NCBI GenBank assembly: GCA_963772635.1
Contig: CAVYYK010000023.1
Span: forward strand, 62,001-126,000
Source of the DNA: JAUXFS01 sp963772635
GTDB lineage: Bacteria > Pseudomonadota > Alphaproteobacteria > Rhodospirillales > Defluviicoccaceae
DNA: 64,000 nucleotides
Direction of reading: 5' to 3'
Part shown: positions 17,016-26,525 of the stretch, in pieces
How the letters are laid out: each line of letters opens with the position of its first letter
How positions within the stretch are numbered: the stretch's first letter is position 1
The notes under the pieces: model-generated
What the model was told of the DNA's origin: nothing
Databases searched by the model: none
The model's input: the letters and a program-made list of their open reading frames with translations, nothing else
Translations under genes and position numbers: made by a program

Positions 17016-18999
17016 ATGGCCACGATCAAGAAGTCAAAAGCGGCTAAATCCGACCAGCCCACCAGCCTGGGGTTCCTGAACGCCGCCCACGCCGCGGTGC
17101 GGGACCATCTATCGGCCTCCACCACACTTCCCGACTTTCTGGAGACAGCGGGGAACCTCTCGCTCGACGACCGCAAGCGACTGGTCGAGCAGGCGCTCGT
17201 GCTGCTCGACGACAATTTCGTCCATCTGCCGCTCAAGCGCGCAATGCACGGCGTCGATCCGATTCAGAAGCTGAAGCTGATCCAGCACAGGCTGAACCAG
17301 GCGACACCCGCGACAATGGGCCCGGAGTTCGCCTTTCACCGCGAGATGATCGAGGTCTTCACCTCCGTCCGCGACCTCCACACCAACTACCTGCTCCCCA
17401 ACCCGTTCGCCGGGCGGGTCGCCTTCCTGCCGTTCGACATCGAGGAGTATTTCGACGACAACGGCGACGCCCACTATCTCGCGAGCCATTTCGTCCAGGG
17501 CTTCAGCCATAGCCATTTCAAGGTCGGTGTCGAGGTTACCACCTGGAACGGCGTGCCGATCGCACGAGCCGTGGAGATTTCGGCGGATATGCACGCGGGA
17601 AGCAACGCCGACGCGCGGCACGCGCGGGGTGTCGATGGGCTGACGATCCGCGGTCTCACCCGCGCCATGCCGCCCGACGCGATGTGGGTCGACATCGGCT
17701 ATATCGACAAAAACGGCGTCGCCCGCGAAATGCGACAGGACTGGATCGTGTCGCCTTCGCTTCCGTCCAATACCGCTGTCGATCCGAATGTCGCGAACCT
17801 CAATGCGGCTTCCCTGGGATTGGATATCGAGGCCGACATCATCCAGCGCGCGAGGATGATGCTGTTCGCGCCGAAGGCCGTGGCCGAGGAAAGCGAGCTC
17901 AAAGCGGTCACCACCCGCAGGGCCGCGAAGGGCGCCGACGTACCGACCCTGATGTCAGGTGTTTTCCGTGCACGCAGCGTAACAACCGCGTCAGGCGAGT
18001 TCGGCTATATCCGCATTTTCTCTTTCAATGTCGATCAGCCGGACGCGTTCATCAGCGAGTTCATCAGGCTCGCCGGGCTTCTGCCGCAGAACGGGTTGAT
18101 TGTCGACGTCCGGGGCAATGGCGGTGGGCATATCCACGCCAGCGAGGGCCTGCTTCAGACGCTCACGCCCGGCAAGGTGACGCCGGAGCCGACGCAGTTC
18201 ATCAACACGCCGCTCAACGAGGCCATTTGCGCGCGGCACGCCGGCAATCCGGTGGGGATCGAACTCGGCCCCTGGCTCGAACTCGATCCGCCAGTCGGTC
18301 GAGACCGGCGCGATCTATTCCCGCGGCTTTCCGATTACACCCCACGACTTGGCCAACGAGCGGGGCCAGCATTATCATGGGCCGGTCGTCCTGATCACCG
18401 ACGCCCGCTGCTACAGCGCGACCGACATCTTCGCCGCCGGGTTCCAGGATCACGGGATCGGCCACATCCTCGGGGTCGACGGCAATACCGGCGCCGGCGG
18501 GGCAAATGTGTGGACCCATGAACTTCTGAAACTGCTGATGGAACTGCCGGAGCCCGCCGATCCGGATACGCCCTTCGATGATCTGCCGAACGGGGCGAAC
18601 ATGCGCGTCGCGATCCGCCGTACCCTGCGGGTCGGGGCGCAATCCGGCACACCGTTGGAGGATCTTGGCGTGAAGCCGAACTCGCGCCGCCGCCTCACCC
18701 GCAACGACGTCTTGAACGGTAACGCCGACTTGATCGATCGTGCCGGCGAGATCCTCGCCGGGATGCCGGTGCGCGGTCTTACCGCCTCGGTCGCCTTCAC
18801 GCGCGGCGGGATGGAGGTGAACGCGGAGACCTTGGGGATCGACCGGCTCGACATCTATGTCGACGGCCGACCCGACGCCAGCGTGGATGTCGCCGATGGC
18901 CAGCACACCATCCCGGTCAACGCCGCGGGCGGGAACGTCATGCGGATCGAGGGCTTCGAGGGCGGGGTGCTGGTCGCCTCCCGCCTCCTTCAGCTCTGA
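17016..18999 (+). CDS. S41-family peptidase-like protein, frameshifted
   Basis: A protein of about 660 residues. The ATG at 17016 follows GGGAGAT. The N-terminal half has no signal peptide I can see and includes FTSVRDLHTNYLLPNPFAGRVAFLPF. The S41 core appears as GEFGYIRIFSFNV, then GLIVDVRGNGGGHIHASEGL. After GPWL the frame changes, and NSIRQSVETGAIYSRGFPITP continues (one extra G near 18271). The nucleophile region is DARCYSATDIFAAGFQDHG, followed by GVDGNTGAGGANVW. At the place where CtpA-type enzymes have GK, this protein has GA, so the usual Ser/Lys dyad is incomplete. The C-terminal 130 residues are unassigned. It may be a specialised or non-catalytic family member. Confidence 0.75.
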
Positions 19000-19350
19000 T
19001 CCCTGGCAGCTCTGACCGCCGGCAGTTCTGGTCGCTGGCGATCAGCGCCTCGATCAGCCGAGAGACGGCGTCGCCTTCCGGGGAGCAGCATTGCTGACGC
19101 CCCGGAAGGCCGGCGCATTCATACCAACCCACGGCGAGGGAACGCCACGCCGCGGGTGTTCGCCTCTTCAAGGAAGGATCGTGGATCGCGCCTGACTTGC
19201 CGGGCGGTGTACTATCGGTTTCGATCGCGGTGAGGGTCGATACGGCGCCGAATGTATGCAGAAGGGATACCTTTTTTGGCCGCGGCGCTGCACAGCCGCC
19301 GTTAGCGCGGGCTTCGCCACGAGTATCGATTTCGCTGATGATGGCGGCGC
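19000..19350. other. intergenic, no gene seen
   Basis: A 351-bp gap between the S41-like gene and the tRNA. It is GC-rich. I find no supported coding frame, terminator or repeat. It must contain the 3' processing region of the minus-strand tRNA. Confidence 0.4.
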
Positions 19351-19426
19351 TGGCGACCCCAACGGGATTCGAACCCGTGTCGCCACCTTGAAAGGGTGGT
19401 GTCCTAGGCCTCTAGACGATGGGGTC
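19351..19426 (-). tRNA. tRNA-Glu (anticodon TTC)
   Basis: Read on the minus strand, a complete cloverleaf of 76 bases is present. The acceptor stem is GACCCCA/TGGGGTC, followed by a G discriminator and an encoded CCA. The D arm is next, and the anticodon stem CCACC/GGTGG has loop CTTTCAA, so the anticodon is TTC. The T arm contains GGTTCGAATCC. The 3' CCA is templated in the DNA. It is a single tRNA, not part of an array. Confidence 0.96.
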
Positions 19427-19647
19427 GGAGCCGCCCCCTCGTACCCGCCCCGCCGGTTAAAATCAACCCCGTCGATTGCCGCCGCGAATGCCGGGATCCG
19501 TTGGTTCTTTTGGGCTTTGACGGCTTCTGGTGCCGTGATAGGTTGCGGGCGAATTCGCTGGCGCGCCGCCGCCGGACCGCGGCCGGGCGTCGCTGTTTTC
19601 GAGAATGGGCTAAATCGTACTCTCAGGGATAGCGGAGGAAGTACCTC

Positions 19648-20985
19648 ATGTTGCAGGGGAAAATTCTCGTCGCCCAAGGCGGCGGGCCGACGGCGGTGAT
19701 CAATGAATCGATGGTCGGCGCGGTCATCGAGTCGCGCAAGTTTTCCACCGTCGATCGGGTCTACGGTGCCCACCACGGGGTCAGCGGCATCATCAACGAA
19801 GACTTCATCGATCTGACCCGCGAGACCACCCACAACCTGGAAATGGTCGCCACCACGCCGTGCTCGGCGCTGGGCTCGACCCGCGACAAGCCGGACGAGA
19901 AGTACTGCCAGGAGATGTTCAAGGTGCTGCAGGCGCACGGCATCGAAACCTTCTTCTACATCGGCGGCAACAACTCCTCGGATGCGCTGCGCATCCTGCG
20001 CGACCAGGCGAAAGCCACCAACTACCCGCTCAACTGCGTGCACATCCCGAAGACCATCGACAACGACCTGATGATCAACGACCACACCCCGGGCTTTCCG
20101 TCGGCGGCGCGCTACGTGGCGCTCGCCCTGGCCGGCGCCAATGCCGACAACCGGGCGTTGCCGGGCGTCTACATCGCGGTGGTGATGGGCCGCCACGCCG
20201 GGTTCCTGACCGCGGCGTCGGCGCTGGGCCGCAAGTTCGACGACGACGGGCCGCACCTGATCTACGTGCCCGAGCAGGACTTCAGCCTGGACACCTTCAC
20301 GTCCGATGTGCAGGAGGTCTTCAACAAGCACGGGCGCTGCATCGTCGCCGTCTCCGAGGGCATCCACGACGAGTCCGGAGAGCCGATCATCGCCTCGCTG
20401 GTCAAGAACGTCGAGCGGGACGCCCACGGCAACGTTCAGCTCTCGGGGAACAGCGCTCTCGGCGACCTGCTCGCCGACCACATCAAGACCCATACCGACA
20501 TCAAACGGGTGCGCGCCGATACCCTCGGCTACATGCAGCGGTCCTTCCTCGGGGTCGTTTCCGACGTCGATGCCCGCGAGGCCCGCGAAGTCGGCGAAAA
20601 GGCGGTCCAGTATGCCCACTTCGGCGATTCCAAGGGCGAGCACTCGGGCTCGGTGACCATCCACCGTACCGGTTTCTACTCGGTCGAGTATCACCTGAGC
20701 CCGCTCGAGGCGATCGCCGCCAAGACCAAGGTGATGCCGAGCCAGTTCCTCGCCGACAACGGTCACGACGTCACCGACCGCTTCCTGCTCTATCTCCGCC
20801 CGCTGCTCGGATCCGGCATGCCGTCGGTGGCGCGGCTGCGCCTCAACAAGGTGCCCAAGGTTCTGAAGAAAGTAGCCGCGCGACCGAGCCGGCACAGATA
20901 CAAAGGGGCGTGCGGCATCGGACCGCACGCCCCTTTTGCTATGCAGGCGAAAAAATTACTAAAGAACGCGAGAAACGTCTCGTAA
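19648..20985 (+). CDS. pfp: pyrophosphate-dependent 6-phosphofructokinase
   Basis: A PPi-type phosphofructokinase, interconverting fructose-6-phosphate and fructose-1,6-bisphosphate with pyrophosphate instead of ATP. Key motifs are AQGGGPTAVINESM at the N-terminus and YIGGNNSSDALRI, where GGxNSSD replaces the ATP-type GGDGS. The catalytic HIPKTIDNDL and VVMGRHAGFLTAASAL follow. GGAGGAAG precedes the ATG. The open frame is 445 codons, but the last 37 or so run through a strong terminator hairpin (20902-20937) and look unlike the family. A stop at 20873-20875 in the next frame (after VPKVLKK) would give a typical 408-residue enzyme, so one extra base near 20871 is likely. It converges with recJ. 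Confidence 0.9.
   Translation: MLQGKILVAQGGGPTAVINESMVGAVIESRKFSTVDRVYGAHHGVSGIINEDFIDLTRETTHNLEMVATTPCSALGSTRDKPDEKYCQEMFKVLQAHGIETFFYIGGNNSSDALRILRDQAKATNYPLNCVHIPKTIDNDLMINDHTPGFPSAARYVALALAGANADNRALPGVYIAVVMGRHAGFLTAASALGRKFDDDGPHLIYVPEQDFSLDTFTSDVQEVFNKHGRCIVAVSEGIHDESGEPIIASLVKNVERDAHGNVQLSGNSALGDLLADHIKTHTDIKRVRADTLGYMQRSFLGVVSDVDAREAREVGEKAVQYAHFGDSKGEHSGSVTIHRTGFYSVEYHLSPLEAIAAKTKVMPSQFLADNGHDVTDRFLLYLRPLLGSGMPSVARLRLNKVPKVLKKVAARPSRHRYKGACGIGPHAPFAMQAKKLLKNARNVS
20902..20937 (+). terminator. rho-independent terminator after pfp
   Basis: A 14-bp perfect stem (AAAGGGGCGTGCGG paired with CCGCACGCCCCTTT) with a 7-base loop and a trailing TTTT. It ends the pfp transcript. The palindrome begins with AAAA-like sequence on the opposite strand and may also stop the convergent recJ operon. 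Its position inside the apparent pfp frame argues that the frame's last codons are not real. Confidence 0.85.
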
Positions 20986-20994
20986 CACGCTGAT

Positions 20995-22822
20995 TTACAG
21001 TTGGTAAACAGCGGAGCGGCGTCGTCGATCACCAGCCTCGATTTCGTCCGTCCCGCGCCAGGAGTTTTCCTGCAGCCTTCCGGCGAAGTGGAAAGGTGCG
21101 CCGGCGTGATTGCGGAGCGCCTCCCCCAACGGCCTGTCGAGACATCGGAACGCCATGGCGTCCAGCCGCGCGCCGTGATCGTCGACCAGCACGCACCGCA
21201 AATGGTTGGTTCCGGCAACGCTCACATGGGCCAGCCGGGCGGCGGCGATGACGAACCGTGGCTCGGGGTTGCCCATACCGAACGGTCCCACCTTCGCCAG
21301 TTCGGTCGACAACCCGGCCGCGGCACCGGAGACCGAGAGGACTCCGTCGAGGCGGAGAGTCGGCGCGTCCTCCGGGGTCCCGAGGCGGCTCGCCAGGCGT
21401 TCAACCAGGAACTCCCGGAGGTCGGCGAGCCTGTCCCGCTCGACGGTAAAGCCGGCGGCCATGGCGTGCCCGCCGCCCTTGACCAGCAGGCCCGCATGAC
21501 GGGCGGCGTTGATCGCGGCGCCAAGGTCGACACCCTGGATCGAACGTCCCGAGCCGGTGCCGAGATCGCCGTGGAGAGCGACGACGCAGGCCGGTCGGTT
21601 GAACCTCTCGACCAGCCGGCTGGCGACGATGCCGACGACGCCGGGATGCCAGTGCTCCTGCGCGGCCACCAGGATGGCCGACCGGCGCTCACGGTCGTCG
21701 AGAGCGTCGATCTGGGCGATCGCTTCGTCGAGCACGCGAAGCTCGATCCTTTGCCGCTCGCGATTGAGTTCGTCCAACCGCCGGGCAATGCCGGCCGCCT
21801 CGTCCGGATCGTCGGTGGAAAGCAGCCGGGCGCCGAGAGCGGCCTCGCCGACCCGCCCCCCCGCATTGATGCGTGGACCGAGGACGAAGCCGGCGTGATA
21901 GGTTCCCGGCGTCTCGTCGACACCGGCGACGTCGGCCAACGCCCGAATACCCGCATTGGCCCTGCGCGCCATGACCTTGAGACCTTGAACGACGAAGGCG
22001 CGATTGACCCCCCGCAGCGGCACCATGTCGCAGACGGTCCCCAGGGCCACCAGGTCCAGCCACTGCCGCAGATCCGGTTCGGGGCGACCCGCGTAGTGAC
22101 CGTCTCGGCGCAGGATACGATTGACCGCCACCACCACCAGAAACACCACCCCCACCGCCGCCAGGTTGCCGCAAGCGCTGGTGTCGTCCAGGCGATTGGG
22201 GTTGATGACGGCGGATGCCCGCGGCAGCCGGCTTTCGGCCGCGTGGTGATCGCAGACGATGACGTCGAGACCGGCGTCGGCGGCAGCCTCGAGAGCGTGG
22301 AAAGCATTGATGCCGCAATCGACGGTGACCACCACCGAAACGCCCTCGGCTTTCAGCCCGAGCAACGCCTCGGCGCTGGGGCCATAGCCTTCCTTGAGGC
22401 GATCGGGCACGTACAGCCGAGCTTCCGAACCGGTCGCGGACAGGAACCGGGCAAGCAGCGCCGCCGACGTCGCCCCGTCGACGTCGTAGTCCCCGAATAC
22501 CGCGATCCGTTCGCCCTCTACGATCGCCCTCGCCAATCGTTCGGCGCCGGCGTCCATGTCCTTCAGGCGGCTGGGATCGGGCAGAAGCTGTCGGAGAGTG
22601 GGGTCGAAGAAGGCGTCGGCCTGATCGAGCCCGACCCCTCGCCCGGCCAGCACCCGACCGACCACTTCCGCGACGCCGAGCCGTTGCGCCAGCGTCAGTG
22701 CCGCCCGCTCATCCGCCAGACGCATCAGCCAGCGTTTGCCGGTCAACGACCGTTCGACGCCCAGAACGCCTGCAGCCGTCGGCGGCTGTCGGTACGGAGA
22801 ACGCGGGATCGGATCCGCCCAT
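20995..22822 (-). CDS. recJ: single-stranded-DNA-specific exonuclease RecJ
   Basis: A 5'-3' ssDNA exonuclease used in recombination and mismatch repair, about 609 residues. The DHH-family motifs are all present: VFGDYDVDGATSAALL, VVTVDCGINAF, VCDHHAAES, and the DHHA1-type VKGGGHAMAAGFTVE near the C-terminus. The likely start is the ATG at 22820-22822, one base after the glpX stop (TGAGATG). The conserved LGVERSLTGKRW beginning is in a different frame from that ATG, so a one-base indel lies near 22760-22800. The in-frame ATG at 22725 is too far inside. It is last in an aminotransferase-hom-glpX-recJ operon, an arrangement common in Alphaproteobacteria. Confidence 0.92.
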
Positions 22823-22823
22823 C

Positions 22824-23801
22824 TCAGGATCTCGGACCGGGTCGGCGGGAAAAACCATGGTGGGTTTCGATGTAGCGCACTTCCTGCGTGCTCGATCGCA
22901 GAACCAGCGAGTGGGTGACAGGCTTGTCGAAGTGATGGCGTATCCCGTGAAGGATCGGCCCCGTCGTGATGCCGGTCGCCGAAAAGGTAATGTCGCCGGA
23001 TGCCATGTCCGCGGCGTTGTATTTGCGATCGGGCTGCTCGATGCCGTAGCGGGCGATCATCTCCCGTCCCCGATCGCCGGGAAACACCAGACGTCCCTGC
23101 ATCTGTCCGCCGACACAAACCAGGGCGGCGGCGGCCAGGACGCCGTGGGGAGCGCCGCCGACACCCATGTAGATATCGACCCCCGTCCGCGGCCAGTTGG
23201 TGGCGATGACGCCGCTGATGTCGCCGCCGGCGATCAGCATGATCCGCGCCCCGACTTGCCGGATCTTGGCGATCAGTTCGGCATGACGCGGGCGATCGAG
23301 GACACAGACGAGCAGTTCGCGTACGTCGACACCCTTGGCCTTGGCCAGTTCGCCGAGGTTGCGACCCGGCTCTTCATCCAGGTCGACGAGATCATCCGGC
23401 AGGCCGCTGCCGACCGCCAGCTTGTCCATGTAAATGTCGGGAGCGTTGAGAAAACCCCCTCCTTCGGTCATGGCGAAGACGCAAAGCGCGTTGGGATCGC
23501 CGCGGGCCACGGCGTTGCCACCCTCCAGCGGAACCACCGCCACGTCCATTTTCGCACCGCCGCCGATGCCGACCTTTTCGCCGACATACAGTTTTGGGAC
23601 TTCGTTTTCCGCTCCCTCGCCGATGCGGATCGTGCCGTCGACGGAAAGCGAGCGGAGGGCATCGTGCATTACCGCCACCGCGGCCTCGTCGGCGGCTCGC
23701 TCGTCACCCCGCCCGCAAAAACCGGATACCGCGAGGGCGGTCGCCTCGGTGACCCGCACCGCCTCGATCCCCAGATCGCGTCCTTGAGCGGTAGTGTTCA
23801 A
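22824..23801 (-). CDS. glpX: class II fructose-1,6-bisphosphatase
   Basis: A 325-residue GlpX-type phosphatase that removes the 1-phosphate from fructose-1,6-bisphosphate in gluconeogenesis; cytosolic and Mn-dependent in the family. Visible signatures are TIRIGEGAENEVPKLYVGEKVG (acidic metal ligands), KMDVAVVPLEGGNAVARG (family DxAVDPLEGTxL variant), and GVGGAPHGVLAAAAL with substrate contacts. The variant VPLEGG, in place of the more common DPIDGT of class I, is normal for GlpX. It lies 39 bases after hom and its stop nearly touches recJ. Its closeness to PPi-PFK is notable, since the two act on the same metabolite pair. Confidence 0.94.
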   Translation of the reverse strand: MNTTAQGRDLGIEAVRVTEATALAVSGFCGRGDERAADEAAVAVMHDALRSLSVDGTIRIGEGAENEVPKLYVGEKVGIGGGAKMDVAVVPLEGGNAVARGDPNALCVFAMTEGGGFLNAPDIYMDKLAVGSGLPDDLVDLDEEPGRNLGELAKAKGVDVRELLVCVLDRPRHAELIAKIRQVGARIMLIAGGDISGVIATNWPRTGVDIYMGVGGAPHGVLAAAALVCVGGQMQGRLVFPGDRGREMIARYGIEQPDRKYNAADMASGDITFSATGITTGPILHGIRHHFDKPVTHSLVLRSSTQEVRYIETHHGFSRRPGPRS

Positions 23802-23840
23802 AACCGCAGGCTCTCCTCTCTCACCGTCCGCGACGCAAGC

Positions 23841-25130
23841 TCAGAACGGCTCGATACGAATCATCCGAGGCGGTTCCACACAGGCTTCCATCGCCGCGAT
23901 CTCCTCGAGCGAACCAACCATTGCGGCTTCCTCGGTATCGTGGGTTGTCATCACCACCGGCACCGGTTCGTCGGGTGCGCGGGCACGCTGCAGAACGGCC
24001 TCCATGGATACCTGGTGATCCCTCAAAATGCTTGCAACGTCCGCGAACACACCCGGTCTGTCCAGCACCATCAGCCGTATGTAGTAGGCGCCTCGATGAC
24101 CCGACATCGCCGCCGACGGCAATTTCTCGAGCCGCGAAGCGGGAACCGCGAAAGCCGGTACCCGCTGCCCCCGAGCAATGTCGACGATGTCGGCCACCAC
24201 CGCCGAGGCCGTGGGCCGCTCCCCGGCGCCCCGTCCCTCCATCACCACCCGGTCGACGAAATCTCCGTCAGCGACCACGGCATTGAAAACACCTTCGACA
24301 TGGGCGATGGGTGCACTGAGCGGGACCATGCAAGGATGCACCCTCCGTTCAACCCCTTTGTCGGTCAAGGCCGCGATCCCCAGCAGCTTTATTCGGTAAC
24401 CAAGCTCCTCGGCAAAAGCGATATCCACGGACGAAATATGGCGTATGCCCTCGACATGGACCGAGCCGAAATCGAGGGTACAGCCGAACGCGACGGTGCA
24501 CAGGATGGCGAGTTTATGGGCGGTATCAATTCCGTCCACATCGAAAGAGGGATCGGCCTCGGCGTAACCGAGAGCCTGGGCCTCGGCCAACACCTCGCCG
24601 AACTCGCGGCCGCTCGCCTGCATGGCGGTCAGGATATAATTGCAGGTGCCGTTGAGAATTCCATAGACACGCTGATGGTTGTTGCCGACGAGGCCTTCCC
24701 GAAGCGCCTTGATGATCGGGATGCCGCCTCCCACCGCCGCCTCGTAGGCCAGGGTTACCCCGGCGGCTTCGGCGGCGATCGCCAACTCCATCCCGTGGTG
24801 GGCGATCAGCGCCTTGTTGGCGGTGACCACATGCCGGCCGGCGGCAATGGCCGCTTCGCATACCGTCCTCGCGGCGCCCTCCGAACCGCCGATGAGTTCG
24901 ACCACGACGTCGACCTCGGCCTCCTTGACCATCGCCACGGCATCCTCGTACCAGGCGTAGCCGTCGACCGAAAAACCTCGATCGCGACGATCGAGGTCGG
25001 AAACGGCGGAAACGACGATGGCCCTTCCCGCCCGTCGTTCCAACAGCGCGGCGTTGGCCTGAAGCAGCCCGACCGTGCCGCTGCCGACGGTTCCGAGGCC
25101 GGCGACCGCGACTTTCAGAGGTTGGCTCAT
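23841..25130 (-). CDS. hom: homoserine dehydrogenase
   Basis: A 429-residue NAD(P)-dependent enzyme that reduces aspartate semialdehyde to homoserine for threonine and methionine synthesis. The nucleotide-binding VAGLGTVGSGTVGLL is at the N-terminus, and AYEAAVGGGIPIIKALREGL and GILNGTCNYIL form the catalytic part. The FDVDGIDTAHKLAIL motif follows near residue 220. The C-terminal 80 residues form an ACT domain (IRLMVLDRPGVFADVASIL), which usually binds threonine for feedback inhibition. I chose the ATG at 25130 over 25136 because AAGGG is well spaced from it. Confidence 0.95.
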   Translation of the reverse strand: MSQPLKVAVAGLGTVGSGTVGLLQANAALLERRAGRAIVVSAVSDLDRRDRGFSVDGYAWYEDAVAMVKEAEVDVVVELIGGSEGAARTVCEAAIAAGRHVVTANKALIAHHGMELAIAAEAAGVTLAYEAAVGGGIPIIKALREGLVGNNHQRVYGILNGTCNYILTAMQASGREFGEVLAEAQALGYAEADPSFDVDGIDTAHKLAILCTVAFGCTLDFGSVHVEGIRHISSVDIAFAEELGYRIKLLGIAALTDKGVERRVHPCMVPLSAPIAHVEGVFNAVVADGDFVDRVVMEGRGAGERPTASAVVADIVDIARGQRVPAFAVPASRLEKLPSAAMSGHRGAYYIRLMVLDRPGVFADVASILRDHQVSMEAVLQRARAPDEPVPVVMTTHDTEEAAMVGSLEEIAAMEACVEPPRMIRIEPF

Positions 25131-25179
25131 GAACATACCCTTCAGGGGTTTTGTTACGTCTTCTCTACCCTATTCGGCC

Positions 25180-26403
25180 CTACTCGGCCGCGGAGATCTC
25201 CTTCTCCGCGTTTTCGATCACATTGTGATAGCGGCCGAGGAATCCCTTGATGTTGCGCACCGCCTGGCGAATGCGGTGGGCATTCTCGACCAGGGCGAAA
25301 CGCACGTGACCATCGCCATGCTCCCCGAAACCGATCCCCGGAGACACCGCGACTTTGGCCTCGCGCATTACAAGCTTCGCGAACTCGAGTGAACCGAGAT
25401 GCTTGAACGCCGGCGGAATCGGCGCCCAGGCGAACATCGTCGCCGGTGGCGACGGAACGTCCCAACCGGCATTGGCCAGTCCCGCGATCAACACGTCACG
25501 GCGCGACCGATAGTGCTCCCGCATTTCGACGACGCAGTCCTGGGGACCGTTGAGCGCGGCGGTCGAGGCGACTTGCACCGGGGTGAACGCGCCATAGTCC
25601 AGATAGGATTTCACCCGAGCGAGAGCCGCGATCAGCTTGGCATTACCGCAGGCGAAACCGATGCGCCAGCCGGGCATCGAGTAGGTCTTGCTCATCGACG
25701 TGAACTCGACGGCAATGTCCTTGGCGCCGGGCACCTGCAGGATCGACGGCGGCGGATTGCCGTCGAAGTAGATTTCGGCATAGGCCAGATCGGAGAGGAT
25801 GTAGATGCCGTGACGGCGGCAGAACTCGACCACCTGTCCGTAGAAATCCAGATCCGCCAGTTCCGCCGTTGGATTGTTGGGATAGTTGAGGACCAACGCC
25901 GTGGGTTTGGGAACGCTGTGCTTGACCGCCCGCTCCAGCGCCTCCAGGAACGCGTGGTCGGCGCGCACCGGGATGTTGCGTACCGCGGCGCCGGCAATGA
26001 CGAAGCCGAACTGGTGGATGGGGTAGCTGGGATTGGGAACCAGGATCACGTCCCCGGGGCTGGTGATCGCCGAGGCCAGATTGGCGAGCCCTTCTTTCGA
26101 GCCGAGGGTGACCACGGCTTCGGTCTCAGGATCGATGTCGACGCCGAAACGACGGTCGAAATAGGCGGCGACCGCCCTGCGCAGGCCCTTGATGCCGCGC
26201 GATTCCGAATAGCGGTGGGTGCGCGGATCCTGCACCGTCTCGGTCAGCTTGTCGACGATGTGCCGAGGGGTCGGGAAATCCGGATTGCCCATTCCGAAGT
26301 CGATGATGTCGTCGCCAGTGGCCCGGGCGCGCGCTTTCATCGCGTTGACCTCGGCAAAGACGTACGGCGGCAAACGCCGAATCGCGTGAAATTCGTTCTC
26401 CAT
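25180..26403 (-). CDS. class I/II aminotransferase (LL-DAP/alanine aminotransferase-like)
   Basis: A 407-residue PLP-dependent aminotransferase. Visible motifs are YVFAEVNAMKARARATGDDIIDFGMGNPDFPTP, LNYPNNPTAE (Asn contacting PLP), LSDLAYAEIYFDG, and the PLP-lysine segment TSMSKTYSMPGWRIGF near residue 240. The conserved Arg is near the end in HVRFALVENAHRIRQAV. In related genomes this gene immediately precedes hom and is annotated as LL-diaminopimelate aminotransferase or alanine-glutamate (AlaC-type) aminotransferase. The reaction here is not certain. A GTG start nine bases upstream is possible. It is first in the hom-glpX-recJ operon, about 50 bases before hom. Confidence 0.9.
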   Translation of the reverse strand: MENEFHAIRRLPPYVFAEVNAMKARARATGDDIIDFGMGNPDFPTPRHIVDKLTETVQDPRTHRYSESRGIKGLRRAVAAYFDRRFGVDIDPETEAVVTLGSKEGLANLASAITSPGDVILVPNPSYPIHQFGFVIAGAAVRNIPVRADHAFLEALERAVKHSVPKPTALVLNYPNNPTAELADLDFYGQVVEFCRRHGIYILSDLAYAEIYFDGNPPPSILQVPGAKDIAVEFTSMSKTYSMPGWRIGFACGNAKLIAALARVKSYLDYGAFTPVQVASTAALNGPQDCVVEMREHYRSRRDVLIAGLANAGWDVPSPPATMFAWAPIPPAFKHLGSLEFAKLVMREAKVAVSPGIGFGEHGDGHVRFALVENAHRIRQAVRNIKGFLGRYHNVIENAEKEISAAE

Positions 26404-26525
26404 CCTATCCACCCTAAAGAATCGGTCGCATCCAAGCGCACCCCAGCCGACCTGTCATCGGAGGCACGCTCTATCGTTGGAAGGATTGAACCTTCCGCTC
26501 AGCGCTATCTATCGCGGAAACCGGT

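Noticed and set aside
22698..25250. 850-codon plus-strand frame across glpX and hom
   Set aside because: Runs antisense to two well-recognised genes; its translation shows no domain.
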